A DNA stretch of 64,000 bases from Siderastrea siderea (lineage: Eukaryota; Cnidaria; Anthozoa; Scleractinia; Rhizangiidae). Made by a program: the position numbers and the translations under genes. Below, piece by piece: positions 10,913 to 24,100 of the stretch (within the stretch, counting starts at the first letter, position 1; each line of letters opens with the position of its first letter). Location: contig OZ034968.1 in the NCBI GenBank assembly GCA_964030785.1, forward strand, positions 45,882,853 to 45,946,852, in the 5' to 3' direction. Under the pieces are notes generated by a model, which saw only the letters and a list, made by a program, of their open reading frames with translations, was not told the origin of the DNA and did not search any database.

Positions 10913-11619
10913 CAATTTATCAGGTCAGTTGGTCTAAAAATGTTGAACGTACAGGTGCATAGGTGTTCAATGTGCGAAATGATAACTGAGAAATTGCAGA
11001 ACTGTAGTGGTGTCTTTACAATGCACTGCTATCCACCTTTTCTAAAATTCTGACTACAAAGGATTTTCATTCAATTTCTGACAGCAATGTCAAGCATTGA
11101 TAAACACCGACACAAGACATTCTTAAATTCAGACGAGCAACATGCCCCCCCCAACAGGGCCCCCTTTTAGATCCCCTGGCCATTCATTGTCTTGTATAAT
11201 TCATTTACAATTCACAATTTAATGATTCTCAGATGTCATCACCGCCAAGAGGGTAGGGTCCTCTTGTCTTGTGGAAAAGGAAAGTGAGCGACACTTCAAA
11301 ATGGTAACCTGAAATGTATTTTTTTCCCTGCTTCTTTTTTGATTGTATGCCAGTTAGCCAGCTACTCCTATCAAAATCCCAGTATCGGTAAATGCATATT
11401 ACAAAGTGATAAGTTTATTTATTATCCAACTGTGTTAGTTATTGTGGAGAAAGCACACAGAACGAGTACAAATACCCCATGGTATTGTACAGTTGGTTAC
11501 TGTACAGTAGAAAGCCTGTTTGACAAGTTCCAGTGCTGACATTGAAACCATTGTTAAGTCCATGAGCTTCTGGATTTTGACCTAGCGTTGTTTGCCAATA
11601 ATACGAGTGCTGTAAACTC
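10913..11619. other. Non-coding stretch
   Basis: No gene, clear repeat or structural RNA is visible here. A short C-run (CCCCCCCC) occurs near 11145. It separates the SINE-like piece from the next coding relic. Confidence 0.4.
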
Positions 11620-11900
11620 TTGAGAAAGTGAAGACGAAAGTCCTTCTTCGGATAGTCTGAATGATGCTCGGATTGGGGATTTTAGCAAGCAAAAAAAAAC
11701 ATAAGCACAGCAAGAAAAACCAAAGCTGACCTGAACTTATGGAAAAGATGGTGCTCTTCTATTGGTGAGAAACGAAATTTAGAGGATATACCATCAATGA
11801 AGCTAGACAGGCTTCTCTGCCACTTTTTCATAAATGTAAGAAAGCAAGACGGCACGGAGTTCGAGCCAAGTAAACTCATGTCATCGTTGTTTGTATTTTG
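11620..11900 (+). pseudogene. Fragment of a DUF3504/Crypton-associated domain
   Basis: With one frame correction in the A-run at about 11690, the plus strand encodes ESEDESPSSDSLNDARIGDF followed by KADLNLWKRWCSSIGEKRNL, SMKLDRLLCHFFINVRKQDG and TEFEPSKLMSSL. The pattern W..WC...I..-LD.LL..FF..VRK.DG.E-EP is typical of the N-terminal region of proteins related to domesticated Crypton recombinases. The recombinase core itself is absent. A stop follows soon after. Confidence 0.5.
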
Positions 11901-12259
11901 ATTTGCCCTGGAGGCTCGTCAAAATACAGCACAACTTGTAAAAATACTCGGTGATACTACACACCAAACCACCTTATAAGATATGTTCATCAGCATTAAA
12001 CACAAAGTCATTTTACAAGGTAGAAAGCAACTGTTTTATTGCACTAATGTACCAATACGTTTTCTCAAAAACAAAACAAGTGGGCCAATTTAGTCCGTCT
12101 CAATCATATTTGGAAAAAAGGCCACAAATGCAATAATGTCGGTCTCCATTGCCGACTTTCATATCGTGAGGGGCTGGGAACAAGTCTTGAGCCCGCTGGA
12201 CAAATTTTCAAGATGGTGGTAGGTTTTGAATCGCTGAGAGGAAAAATTCCGGAGAAAAA

Positions 12260-13752
12260 ATGGCATTAGAACTGTGCAGGGGTGCTATGTACAAGCAATT
12301 GGAGATCACAGACTCCTGGGCTGGAATACTATTCGCTCAGAGGAATTGAGAGCAATGAGAACTTAAAACTAGCGTAGGCGAAAGTGCTAAAAAATAGCAA
12401 TATCAATTGGAAGAAAGCAGTAATTTGCTCGAAGCACTGGTGCTCTGGAAAGCGAGAAAACTTAGAGGATCTTCCAGACCTTGTTTGTTCTTCTGAACAT
12501 GTGAAAAGACTTGAAAGTTCAAACTCTTCCGTATCAAAAAGAGCCAAAAAGCTTGCTGCTGCGAAGCGTTCGCTGGATAAGAAGGGTACAGTAGCTCCAA
12601 AAGCAGAGACAATTATTGGTCAGAACTCAGGAGGGACAGGACTCACAGGATGTTGACAGCTCACATCCGTGTACTGGCTACAAGGTAAAGCAAAATAACA
12701 CTGAAAGTGAACTTGTTGCAAGGCTAACGGAAAAGGAGGAGGAAATTACGAAACTGCAGAATCAAATATCTGAATTGCTGAAGAAACAAAAAACACAAGA
12801 GGACATAATCGATCAAATTCGTTCAGAAATGAGGAGGGGGCAGTTTTCTTATGGTACCATAAAAGAACGACTGAACAAATTTTTTGATTTGACTGGACTT
12901 ACTATAGCTGAGTTTGACTGTTTGTTTGAATGTATTGATCCCTATACCCACCTGTTACACTACCCTAATTGTACAACTGCAGGGTTAGTTACAAAGAATA
13001 GGAAAATGGACCAAAGGACAGAGTTGATGACTTTTTTGACAGTTTGTAGACACTCCCTGCATCTCAAGGTGATGGCATGGATGACACAGAGTAGTGAGGC
13101 TACTATTTCAAGGGTATTTGTTGCATGGGCAGTGTTTTTGTCTACACTATTTGAGTGTCTTGACCTCAGCCCTTTACCAGGATTTCTGGAAGCATTTCTT
13201 CCAAAAGTATTTAAAGATGCAGGCTTTGCTGACACAGAAGCGTTGGGAGATGCTTCGGAGACTTGGATTTCACAGTCCGAGAATTTTGATGTGAACAACA
13301 TTTCGTAACTACAAGAATCACACCACTGGGAAATCAGCAATATGGATTTATCCTCACGGTGGTCCGCTAAGCTGCAGCGAAACGTACCCAGGGACGATTT
13401 CAGATCATGATATTACTGAGCAGTCTGGTGTTTTGGACCAAGTCAACAAAGGAAAACTTGTTCTTACGGACAAGGGATTTGACATTGTAGAACTCTGCCT
13501 CAAGAAAGGCATTTTACACAATCGGCCACCAATGAAGTTCGATCTTCAATATGAGCAGATAGATATAAGTAGGAATTTTGACGTTGCCACATTAAGAATA
13601 TACAATGAGAACTACATTGGTTGCATACGGGACTGGACCATATTAAACAGCTGTTGGCCAATGACGAGAATAGCTATTCTCGGCTACTGCTTCAAGGTAT
13701 TTGCACACATTGTAAATATTTTGAAAACTCCAGTTGGGCCAAGCGAAGCTTA
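12260..13752 (+). pseudogene. ISL2EU transposase: THAP plus DDE_4
   Basis: A degraded THAP zinc finger is readable from about 12260 to 12500: NCAGVLC supplies the first cysteine pair and ICSKHWCSGK the second Cys-His pair, with ENLEDLPDLV after. Its frame contains a TAG where Trp is likely (before AKVLKNS). A coiled coil follows in another frame (RLTEKEEEITKLQNQISELL). The catalytic part spans about 12880-13752: FDLTGLTIAEFDCLFE, then DASETWI, a frameshift near 13300, NYKNHTTGKSAIWIYPHGG, ISDHDITEQSGVL and LVLTDKGFDI. These match the DDE_4 order found in THAP-bearing ISL2EU transposases. At least three frame lesions are present. Confidence 0.8.
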
Positions 13753-14005
13753 GGAAATAAAGACATTATACAGAGCTGCTAATAACAATACTGCCTCATG
13801 CAAGTTCCTTTACTGAATTTCAGTCCAACAGTTATACAAGTCATATATAAATAATTATATGTTTGTTCTTCCAATGTATTCCATCAAATGGATGGATTTT
13901 ATCATAATATCTCCAACTGAAAAAGTACTAAGAGCTAATATTGCTTCAAGGGCATACATGTGATTTTTTTTTTGGGGGGGGGGCACTCTTTAAAATAATG
14001 TTTCA

Positions 14006-16642
14006 TCAGACTGCATCTCTAACAAAAATGACTTGTTTCACAGTTTTAGTCATGGCATTGACCCAGGAACGCAGAGGTTTTGAATTTTCAAATGTTGGAA
14101 TAGTTCCAGTAAGATTTTCTCCAAGCTTCTTAAGAAATCTGTTCTCTTCATGTGGCCACTCTGTTATCACTTCCCTTGGCAAAATGCTGTCAGTAACAGT
14201 CTTGCAAACATCTAGGAGAAGATTGTCCTGCTCAATGAAAAAAATGTTTGCACAGTTCTGTTCTGGATGGTATGACTCTAGGAATGTTACATGCCCGCCA
14301 GTGCATGCCATCTCTAGGTTACTCTGTAGAATGTGAGAGGCAGTTACACTGTTAAGGGGTGCACTACAGTCTATTGCCCGAGGTTTTAACTTCCACCAAG
14401 AAGGTCTGCCCTATTCCATCAGGACTTGCCCCATACTTTCTATCCGTAGGGTGATAGAAACCCCCCCCCCCCCCTGATGAGACTGGTGCACTTGCAACAC
14501 AAACAAGTTATATTTTTCACTGTGACAGCCATCAGGTTATATAAGCTATATGTCCCTTTCATAAGGGTTTTTGGGGCGGGAATCTGTTTTTTGATCCAAA
14601 TTTGTATTTGGAACGTTTTTGGGTTTGTATTTGGAGTGGATACTGTTTTGATATCTTCAAGAATACCACATAGTAAAACTTGCCAAATATTTCATTTTTA
14701 GTATATACTAAAACAGTGAGATAATATAGCCCGAAAGAATGCTTTTTGACAAGTTGATTCCCTTCAAAGATTACAATTTTCTCGCGCGCGTTGCTCGGAG
14801 GTGAATAGCAAAGGATATTCGAGTTTGAGTAACCAATCAGTGCGCGCCAAAAACACTATCCACTGTTTTAGTATATACTAAAGTGAGATAAAACCCAAAA
14901 CAAACCTACAGTCACTCTGAGCATTCTCTAACAACACAAGCCCTATGTTAGGGGTTTATGACTTATTGGGAGGGCTTGCAGTTTTCAAAATGATTTTTGT
15001 GTCCAAGGTTTTTTCAGGGGGGGGGGGTATTTTCAGAATTTTTACAGTACCAACTGGCAATTTAGAGCATCCTTATAAATTATTAAGAACCTAAAACCTG
15101 TAACCATTCTGATGGAAAGGGCGAAGTTAAAAAAAATATACACAGAGTGAGAGATGTAAACATCATGCATACAGTGAAGTATTTACAAACCTGAAAGATC
15201 TTCAAACAATTGAATTGCTCTTCCTTCAAACTCAATTCCGCGGGAAAAGTTCTTGAATTTTTTGGGAGCTACCTTCCTTTCATCAACCTTATTGTGAATG
15301 CAAAACCAGGCTTGATTGAACTCCTTTTGCCCATTAAAGCCTAACAGCCTTGGAAGCTTACTTGCAGTGACTGTGCCCACTCTCAGTGAATGCCATTCCT
15401 CAGATCCCTGCTGCATTGGGGCATAATTAAAGCCAAATGGCTCTAGTTTACTGTTATGCGGAAGTTTTACTTTTATTGTTGTTTCCTTCATATCTCGGGG
15501 TAATTCTAACAGATGAGAGATTTCATCCTGTTGTTTTTCATGCATTAAAACACTGATGTGCTCACCGTCTTGGAGGGACACGGTCTCCTCAGTACTCTCA
15601 GGAAGAGGAGAAGTGGTGGCTAGATCATCATTTGAGTGGCTATCCCCTTGGGTATCTGGGCTGGCAAACCTTGGACAGAGAACGTCCTTGTCAAAATTCC
15701 CCTCAGCATTTTTAAAATAGCTATGATCTATAAACACAGTTATGGCTCGATAGGAGTTATTATAGTGAGGCTGCACTGAAAGGCCTGATCTAATGTTATA
15801 CTTCCTCAATGTTTTGTAAAAATGCAGCTGGAGATGTTCTCTGCTTACATTGCTAGCAATTTTGCTGGCCATCTCGTCCACGTTCCTCTTGTAGTAAGTA
15901 TTTTTGTCTATGTCACATGCGACAGCAGTGTTTTCAGGGCTGGATTTCAGAGGTTTCCTTGTAGATCTCGTATCTCTGAATGACTTGAGTGGAATGTGGG
16001 AGGCCCTTGTAGGAACTCCAGACTTTTTCCCTTTCCTATGCCACGTCTGCATTTTTTGTGTGACAGTCAATGAAAGCAGGCAAGTATTATGCTTAAAGTA
16101 GTACTCTAAAAACATCAATAAAGCGATAATGTGACAGCAAATGCCACATTTCCCTATTAGGCGCAGTGTCCTTTTACTGGTAGATTCTTCTGAAGCATCA
16201 CAACCACTGGATGTGTAATCTCCTGTCCAAAGCTTTTCATTATCATTGCTTTCACAAATGTTTTGTCACCAACCTTAACAGACTTCACAGTCTTAATTTT
16301 TTCTGGAAAAGAACACTCTTCGCGCTTTTCTAAACTGCCCTTTGCTGCCTTGTTTCTTGTAACCAGTGTATGTTGATAACATCTTGGAATCCACCTTAGG
16401 ATACAACGATCGATCAGCGCTCTAAGCGGAGGAATTTCTGACTCTTCTAAACTTGTGTGGAATGTATAAGTGTTGTTAACCTCCTTAAGCTGTTTTTCTA
16501 ACAATTCGTTGTTTTCTTCAAAGATTTGAACCCTATTAATAAGCTCTGGCTTAGTTCCGGTTGCTTTTAATTTTAATTTAAGCAACGAACCTTTCAGGTC
16601 TTGGGAATTCCACGTAGTTAAATCAGTATTAGCCAATTCCAT
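14006..16642 (-). pseudogene. ISL2EU-associated SWIM zinc finger and YqaJ nuclease
   Basis: The gene starts at 16642 (MELANTDLTTWNSQDLKGSL). Residues ~15-45 resemble a SAP motif (LKLKLKATGTKPELINRVQ). After a frameshift near 16155 comes GKCGICCHIIALL, the end of a SWIM zinc finger. Exon 1 continues to about 15190, with HSLRVGTVTASKLPRLLG as the start of the YqaJ nuclease, and ends at a CAG|GTTTGT donor. Exon 2, about 14440-14006, begins YGASPDGI, a YqaJ signature, followed by LVEVKT with a frame slip and then SNLEMACTGG. It ends with a stop near 14006. Order, catalytic E-x-K and linkage to the TIRs agree with the second ISL2EU protein. Confidence 0.75.
14706..14873. mobile_element. 168-bp MITE with TATA duplication
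   Basis: The ends are perfect 13-bp inverted repeats, TACTAAAACAGTG and CACTGTTTTAGTA. TATA lies directly outside both ends (14702-14705 and 14874-14877). Together with the flanks this creates the palindrome TTTAGTATATACTAAA at each side. There is no coding capacity. It lies between the two ISL2EU genes. Confidence 0.7.
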
Positions 16643-16797
16643 CTCTGTTGCACAAGTAGCTAGATAAACAGTTTTCTAAACTATTCACAGACACTGTATT
16701 CAAAGGATTTGAACAAAGCGCCGTGTCAGCGCCGAGCAAATTTGTCCGGCGGGCTCAAGACTCGTTCCCAGCCCCTCACGATATGAAAGTCGGCAAT

Positions 16798-17200
16798 GTA
16801 GATGCATTTCTGAATGTTTTGGTCAAGCTTTATGGCTACACATTTTCCACTTTCAGTCCTTTTAGAAATAGAGATGTGTCTCACTGTCCCACCTGTGAGT
16901 CTATCGACAATAACCAGAATATTTGATTCTTCTAGTGACTGCACAATTGCTGCATTGTAACTGGGACAAACACTTGCAGTGGTACTAGTTTCATATTGTA
17001 TAAATTCCTTTAAAAATCCAAATTTTCTTCGAACTCTTTCCTTGTCAGTTAGGTCCTCAAACTGGATAGCGTGCTTTAAATTATCAGCTTTCTAATTTCG
17101 TATGTTGATAAAGCATTTCTGTGAGAGTTTAAGCATTGCAACTTTCACTGGGTACAAGCCATGACATCTCTTGGTTGCAACATTACAGTTTTCTAAATTT
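16798..17200 (-). pseudogene. Unrecognised gene fragment broken by the ISL2EU insertion
   Basis: The minus strand from about 17200 to 16800 reads KRCHGLYPVKVAMLKLSQKC, a slip, then NLKHAIQFEDLTDKERVRRK, FGFLKEFIQYETSTTASVCP and SLEESNILVIVDRLTGGTVR. It ends at the AT where the ISL2EU element sits. The other side, left of 12148, does not obviously continue the protein. The family is not recognised. Confidence 0.35.
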
Positions 17201-17667
17201 CTTAGAGATATCCCTCCCCCTGGCCATAGTCAATAGAAAGCACTGGTAACGAGACTCAGTGGATGAGAAGGTACCTGTTTGGCATGAAAAGTCTAAAGCT
17301 GCTATTATTAATGGCCTGCTTGTTTAATTCTTCATTTTATCGTTGCCTTCACTTCTCGTAATACCAAAATTCAATTAGGAATGGAACATTTTACTACAAA
17401 GAAAAAACAAACTAATTTGAATTGTCTTATTTTTCAATGTGGTTCTGTTGAGATTACTTTGCGCGAGGGCTTACCTCACCCAATAACAACTGCTTTGTTA
17501 ATTAAAAAATTGTTCATAATATTGTTTACAAAACCCATCGTTTTGATACCTTTAGGTGCTGTTGAAGTGCATATTCATATTTGTATTTGAGAAAAGATTA
17601 AAATATATAAATAACACAAATATAATAATTATGAAATAATGAAAGTTTCTAATGAACAATATTATTA

Positions 17668-19745
17668 GCGGAGCCTGCGGGCAAAGCCCGCCAGTGGAGC
17701 TCCATTGCTAAGGAAATTTGGTAACCTACCAATCCGAGAAATTTTGGTTGTGACGTAATAGTCACGTGACCGTCCGCCCGTACGTCCGTCTGCACAGACT
17801 CTGTGGGAGGGGAAGGGGAGTCGCAAGACAACCCGACGGGGGTAGAGAATGCCCTCTTTTCTTGGCGGGAAATCGCGCGGTGCTTTCGGCAACCAGCGTT
17901 TTTCTTGGCGGGAAATCGCATGACCATCGTCGCTTTTGAAAAAGAGGTTACTTTAAAGGCTTAAGCTTCTTTAACATTTAACGATTGCCCGAGAGTACCG
18001 AAGTCTAATACTTGACAAAAAAACATCTAATATCCATAAATGGAAAGAAAAAGTTCAAAAGAATACTGGTAGAAGGCGAAAAGTTCAAGTTAGGAAAGCT
18101 GCATTCAAAGGACTTCATCGCTTTGTTTTCTTCACGGTGGAGAGTTTGCCCTGTTCTGAAACACAACCGAGTAAGTAAAGTTTTTAAAGGGTCTAAGGTA
18201 CATGATTTCGAGTAATACGATGAAAGAAATTACGTTTTGAAATGGAAATTTGATTTATGCCATTAGAAATGTGTCATTTACTTTTGACTTTAAAAAATTA
18301 TTAGAAAACGCGCTCAGATTTGTGACAGATTCTTGAATATTTTGCCATGCTCAGCCGATTTCACTCCCATGGACCGACCTACGATTTTGGAAGCGTAACG
18401 TGAATTGCATTTAAGTATAAACTTAAGGGTTTTCGAATAAACTTTTTTCACAAATGATTTCTCTGTCCATTATTTTGTGTTTGTTTATTCATAACAGTAG
18501 GTCTAAGCACAGCTGCGAGACAACTGCACAAGCTTTGCCTTCAATTTTGACTGTCCGGTCTATCTCTTTGTGCAACTGTCGATTTTCTTGTCCTAGAAGT
18601 TTTCAGTAGTAATAATCTTTTAAGCAAAGCAGTTGTCGGTTTAAAGCTATTTTATCCCAAAAGTTTCCGAAAACAGTTTTGTGCATTCCTCAAAGCGCCT
18701 AACTTTATTTAGGCTTACTTCGCATCCGCAAAACTTATGCCGGCATAATAATAATTTAATTAAAGCATGTTTGGCAGTTCTTTGTTTTGAATCTGGATGG
18801 TCTCTAGTTAGAGAACGAAATATGACAGTTATTTGAAAAACTATAAGCAAAGCAGTTGTCGGTTTAAACCTATTATATCCGAAAAGCTTCCAAAAACAGT
18901 TCTGTGCATTTTTAAAAGCGCTCGAATTTCAGACAATTTGCAGCCGCAAAACTTATGCCACAGAGTTAAGAATGTTTGCACGGTGTTTGTTTATTTGTTT
19001 TCAATCTCGATGGTCTCAAGTTAGAGAACGAAATATAAGGGTTACTTAAGTAACTATAAGCGAACCAGTTTTGAGTTTAAAGCTATTTTATCCGGTAAGT
19101 AATGTGTGTTCCTCAAAGTGCTTGAATTTTTTCGCGGCTGCTAAAACCTACGCGACATTTCTTCGATAAGTTTATTACAAGTGCTTCGAAGCTCCCCAGA
19201 TCCTTTCTTTCAGGTAATCCCAGTAAAATGCTGGTGAAATGTCATTATAAATTTTTCACCAGACTAATATTTTTATTTAGTGGCAGTTCATGTTATTTGT
19301 TAACATCCGAATGCGATGAAGATAACCCATTTAAACAGTCGAATAATTTTTATTTTGTTTTTGTAAATGAGCGCCGTTTCAAGTTCATTCAAGCGAACAG
19401 CCAATAATCCAAGGAGATATGACAAGCCTTGACAGTTAATGACAGGATATGAAAACATTGCAAACACCAAGCTAGATGGCTCGTGAGTGAAATAATCAAG
19501 CTGTGCTCAGCTTTAGAATGACCTTTTGAGCTTGGTTTTACAGAACAGATCCCCAAAATATTGGAGGACAACTTGGAACACTTTCAGGCATTTTGGGGAA
19601 CACTTTTCGAAAGCGAACGAGCCAAAAAAAGCCCGAAATATATTTCAGACCGAAAAGTTTCAGGACTATTTTTGAGAAACGAACACCAATTTATTCCTTT
19701 ACGGCACTGCTTTTAGGCTTGGCTAAATCTATATATTATGTAATA
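17668..19745. repeat. Unclassified non-coding repeat family, copy 1
   Basis: The copy starts near TATTAGCGGAGCCTGCGGGC and ends near CTTTTAGGCTTGGCTAAATC. A related start and the same ending occur at 43622 and 51165-51190. Inside, the stretch 18030-18560 is similar to 43870-44480. A ~110-bp unit containing AAGCAAAGCAGTTGTCGGTT recurs at about 18620, 18838 and, more diverged, 19050. No coding sequence is convincing. It may be a non-autonomous DNA element, but the target duplication is not clear. Confidence 0.45.
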
Positions 19746-21180
19746 TGAATACTATCTTAAAATGCATAGAAATGTTTGTCTTGATATGTATCTGCCTGAA
19801 TTTGAAGAAATGTGGCCATTAGGTTTTTGCTTGAAAGACAGACCTTGCCTGCCTTCAAGCCCCTGAAGTCACTAAAATTTGAGGGGGCTTGACGTCAAGG
19901 CTAATGCGGTGACGGAGCCCAGGGACAGGGCAACTGTCAGTGGGTGAATGGTGGTTTGTCTGCCAAAAGGGAGAGGTGAGTGTTAGTCTTGTGTCTTTTT
20001 CACCTTTGAGTTTCAGTGCAGCAATATTGTCCTTTTAAATTGTTCCAGTCACACCATGAGCTATAGGAAACATGGGGTTCATTCTCAACAAAAGTTGTTT
20101 CAAGGAAACAACGCTCAAAAATGTCGAAACTTCAACAAAGTTCTCACCTTAACATCAGTTCTGTTGTCCTGTGTCTTTGATTTCTACATCATGTTCTTCA
20201 AAAACCCATTTCAGCCAGATTCTTTGGTTAATTCGATGAATTCAAATTCGTAATTGATATGACCTGCACTTTCAAAGCATGTGCACCTGCAACACTCTTC
20301 TTGCAATCTAAATGTTTCTTCCACTTTTGCATAAATGACGATTAACTCCCAGGGATGACAAAACCACAGTCACGCATTAGTTTCCACGACCTTGATGGGT
20401 GATGCTAAATGGTGTGGGTGGGTGGGCTTTAGTGCGCGTTTGCCCAGAATGCATGCGTTCATTAAGGGAATATTGGTCTCATTCTTGAATTGCGAGTTGA
20501 TCACCACCCAGCCAATCAAGGGAACTCACGGTGGCCAACAACATCTGTGTAATGATCTACCGCTTCTCCTTGGCTTTTCAAGAGAAAACTCTTTTCACTA
20601 TCAAATTTAACTGATCACCTTTTGCAAACGCAATAAGCTGGCTCAGGGCCACAACCTAAATACAAACTTTTGAGTCCTCATTATTTGTTTTACTTTTTAC
20701 CTAGAAGAGATTGAGTTTTTTTTCTTTTCAGTAAACCCCCAATGGAACTTTTGTCTTCACGCTTGGTCTCATGTAATGAAAGATTAGCCGTCATGCATCC
20801 GCCTTGTAGCAACTGTGCATGCACAGTTGTTTATTATCAATAATCCAATTTATAGCGTGGGAATGCTCACTTATGACTGGTTAAAAATCGATGAAAAGAA
20901 GTATATGTTTGCCAAATGCCTTACAGTAGAACTTCATGGTGGATATGCAGTGAGTAGGACATTCTTAAATCACAATTATTCTTGAAAGTTTATGTAGAAA
21001 GGAAATCTGCTGTTAATTGTAAATCGATTTCCATCACTGTCTGTTTGCAGGAAGAAAATCCACTGCTACTGTTGCGTGAAGCGGCGAGATCGATGGATAT
21101 TTATCAAGACGATGGCCATGAGGTATGTGATGTGTTATTTTCAGTTTACATGTCAGCCACAGTCTAATTTTATTGTGAAC
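19746..21180. other. Mostly non-coding, one exon-like segment
   Basis: Only one candidate stands out. At 21051-21122 a polypyrimidine tract and CAG precede GAAGAAAATCCACTGCTACT, and the segment ends GAG|GTATGT. It would encode EENPLLLLREAARSMDIYQD followed by DGHE. It could be a single host exon or a TE exon; no partner exon was found. Short G/T-rich repeats occur near 20400. Confidence 0.3.
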
Positions 21181-24100
21181 ACATGTTCACTATAATTGGT
21201 ACTTGTTCAAAATAATTGGGACTAATTAGTGTTAGTGGTTATCATCTGTTATCACATGTTAGAGCCAATCACGATCCAGATTATCTAGGGCTGCCAAGAG
21301 TAATAATGTTATTAGCTAACAAGTATGTTATAGCCAATGGGGAGAATGTTATCCACTAACAAGATAATACTGGATAACAGCTAAAGTGTTAGCAGATAAC
21401 ATTAGTTTATCTCACCAGTAATATTCAAGGATTATACCGAAAAACTTACTTGATGCCCCCTACACATATAATGAAAAACCCCAATCTCCTCGCGTTTAAG
21501 GAAAACAAAATTGTTGATTTTAATTGTCTTCAAATGCTGCAGTCTTTGTCATACAATGCTGTTAAGTGGAAAAATTTTAAACAAAGCGTCGCTGAAGACA
21601 ATTTCCCATCATACTGTTTATTTTTAAAATTTCCAGGATTCAGTAAAGCTTTTAGGAATAACATTAAATGTTAACTATCTGTTCTAATTTAAAAGCCAAT
21701 AAGAAAAATGACCACAACAAGGAAAAAGATTTTAGAAAGCACTGGCCTGCTAAGTGCCGAAAAGGAAAGTCCTTATCAGATGTTGACATTGTAAACATTC
21801 CTGCACGCAATGTTCTTATGATAAGAGGACAAGCTTAGTCTCCGGAGTCCACATGCCGTAAAGAGCAAGTTTATTTTGTTACGCTCAGTGACTATTTGCG
21901 CTATATCAATAATCCAATATTTTAATACGGTAAAGAAAACTGGAAATGGGTAAAGAGAATAACAGTGAACCCGAATGCACAAGAAGAAAAGCGTTGTCTT
22001 CTGCGTGCAACACGGTATGGAACACCTACTGACATATAAGCAATCCTCATCCAATGAAGGGCTCCGTAGTGGATAACGAGGTTAATGGTTTTCACGTTAG
22101 TGGATAATATTAGACGGACCAACCAATAAGGACGTTGGCGAAGTCAAAAGACGCGTCGCAAGAATTTGTCAAGAAAAGCGAAACAATTCTGCTAAAACCT
22201 ACAACTTGAGTGAAAGCCCATCTTAAGAAACACCCTCATTTTAGCTGCCCCATTCAGTCGAAAGCCGAAAAGAAACAAGCGTTACAGTTTGAATTAAACA
22301 GACTTAAAGATTCATTCCGTTGTGGTACGCCTAGCTAGCCCACTCGGCACACAAACTGCAACGCAACTTAATTCTGTTATCCGTCTTAAACATGGGCTGT
22401 TTCTTTCCTGTTTTGGGAGCCAATGAACACCATCATAATAAAATTAAGATGTGAGCCGCTGTTTACTCAGGAAATCGTATGGATTATTTCAATCTAATTT
22501 CATTTGGCGCCAAATAGCGATCGTTTTGGCGCGAAGACGCTTCTGGAGAGAAGTGTACGCATTCAAAAAGTGGCACTGATATTTCACCATCAAGAGACGT
22601 GCTTTTCTTCCTTAAAAAATCTATTTTTTTTTCTATACTAAACAGGGTCGGTCTTAAATTCATATCAAGTTAAGGTTACAACTCACCTCTGTCGTTTGGT
22701 ACCTAGAAGCCGTCGTAGCGGTCTCTTTTCAAAGATGTCCCTTTAATCGTAGAGCATGAATTCGCAACTTTTATGCACAAAAACCGCGATAATATGGGAC
22801 ATTGTGTCGTTTGCTTTCTGCACGCATTTTGATCAAGAGCTAAACAGGCATTAGCCTCGACAAAACAGTGCTATTGTTTCTTGGAAGCGTCACGTTCCGG
22901 GTAGGGGACGGGTGTGGATGGATTAGTGGCGCAGTGACACGCTAATGTAAAATATCAGTTTATTTGACTACAGTTTATTTGACTTTTTTTTACTACTGCA
23001 TATTGGAATGCTGAATGTGAGCTCATAACAGTAACCTAAAGTAAATTAGCATTAAGACAACTTTTGCTTGCCATGTCGACAGCCTATACTCTCTTGTTAC
23101 AGCCGATTGCGATGGGTACATAAAACTGCACCCAAAAAAAGCTTACTGCAAAACCGGTGGTCATTTCATACACTCGTTCTTTGCTACGGCACTTATTTGC
23201 GATGGGAATTTTCTTCCAGAAACCCTTTCACACGCTGGTGTTCATACCTTCATTCATTATTTCCTGTCATTAACGAGCTTAAAATTTACCAGCTTTCTCT
23301 TCCTATCATCATACAAGGTTGTTGTAAATTGTTTATGTGCATGATCGATTTCTTATTTTCAGCTTTATTTATGCCCAGGCGATACGTTATTAGGCGACAA
23401 ACAAGGTAGTTGACAAAAGGACGAACCAACACACGATAGTACTAATCTTCTAAAAGCAGAAAAGATTCCCGTAGCAAAAAATATAAACGCATTTTCGACG
23501 CTATCAAAGCTGTCGCGTCGTTTCCATTTCGGCTCTTTTGTAGCCTTTGGGTTCGGATTTCAAAAACATTTTCTCTCTAAACAGTGATAGACCGCACGAA
23601 CAACCCATCGCTGCCCCAGGAATGTGTTGATTCAGTCTTGTGGATGCAACGCTCACGTGTCGCTCAAGAAAAGTTCGAGAAATGTTCTGGCAATCAGAGA
23701 AACGAATTGTACACTGCAAGTGTACTGCAATTTGCTGAATTTGTTTTTGGCGGTAAAGCAATGTTGAAGACAACTCAGTATTGTAGTTGCGATAAGAATA
23801 TACATGGAGGTAACATTTTGATCTCAAGCTTTATTCGCCATGCTTAATTACAGGACAAAGTTGGCTAAAGACCTCTGCAGGAATAAAGCCAGAATGCATT
23901 TTGAAATATTGAAAGCAGCATTAATACCTTGATATAGTATCGTTATCATTGCTAGTTATGAGCATTTTACATCAGTGTAAACAGCCGTACGATCCCTAGT
24001 CTTGAAGGTATCATCTTGTGTTCTTGGCAATGGGTTATTCTTTGCTCTCTACAATGTAAATCAGTACAATGTAGTCTCTTGCAGTCTCCCCTGCCTAGAA

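Larger units (their letters stand above)
12150..16795. mobile_element. ISL2EU-type DNA transposon, two genes
   Basis: The ends carry inverted repeats of about 60 bp starting TGCCGACTTTCATATCGTGA, at 12150-12210 and 16735-16795. AT flanks both ends (12148-12149 and 16796-16797), consistent with a 2-bp duplication. Inside, a THAP-DDE transposase gene (plus) and a SWIM-YqaJ nuclease gene (minus) converge. This pairing of a transposase with a YqaJ-type nuclease is the established mark of ISL2EU elements. Both genes have frameshifts or stops, so the copy is full length but inactive. A 168-bp MITE sits between them. Confidence 0.85.
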
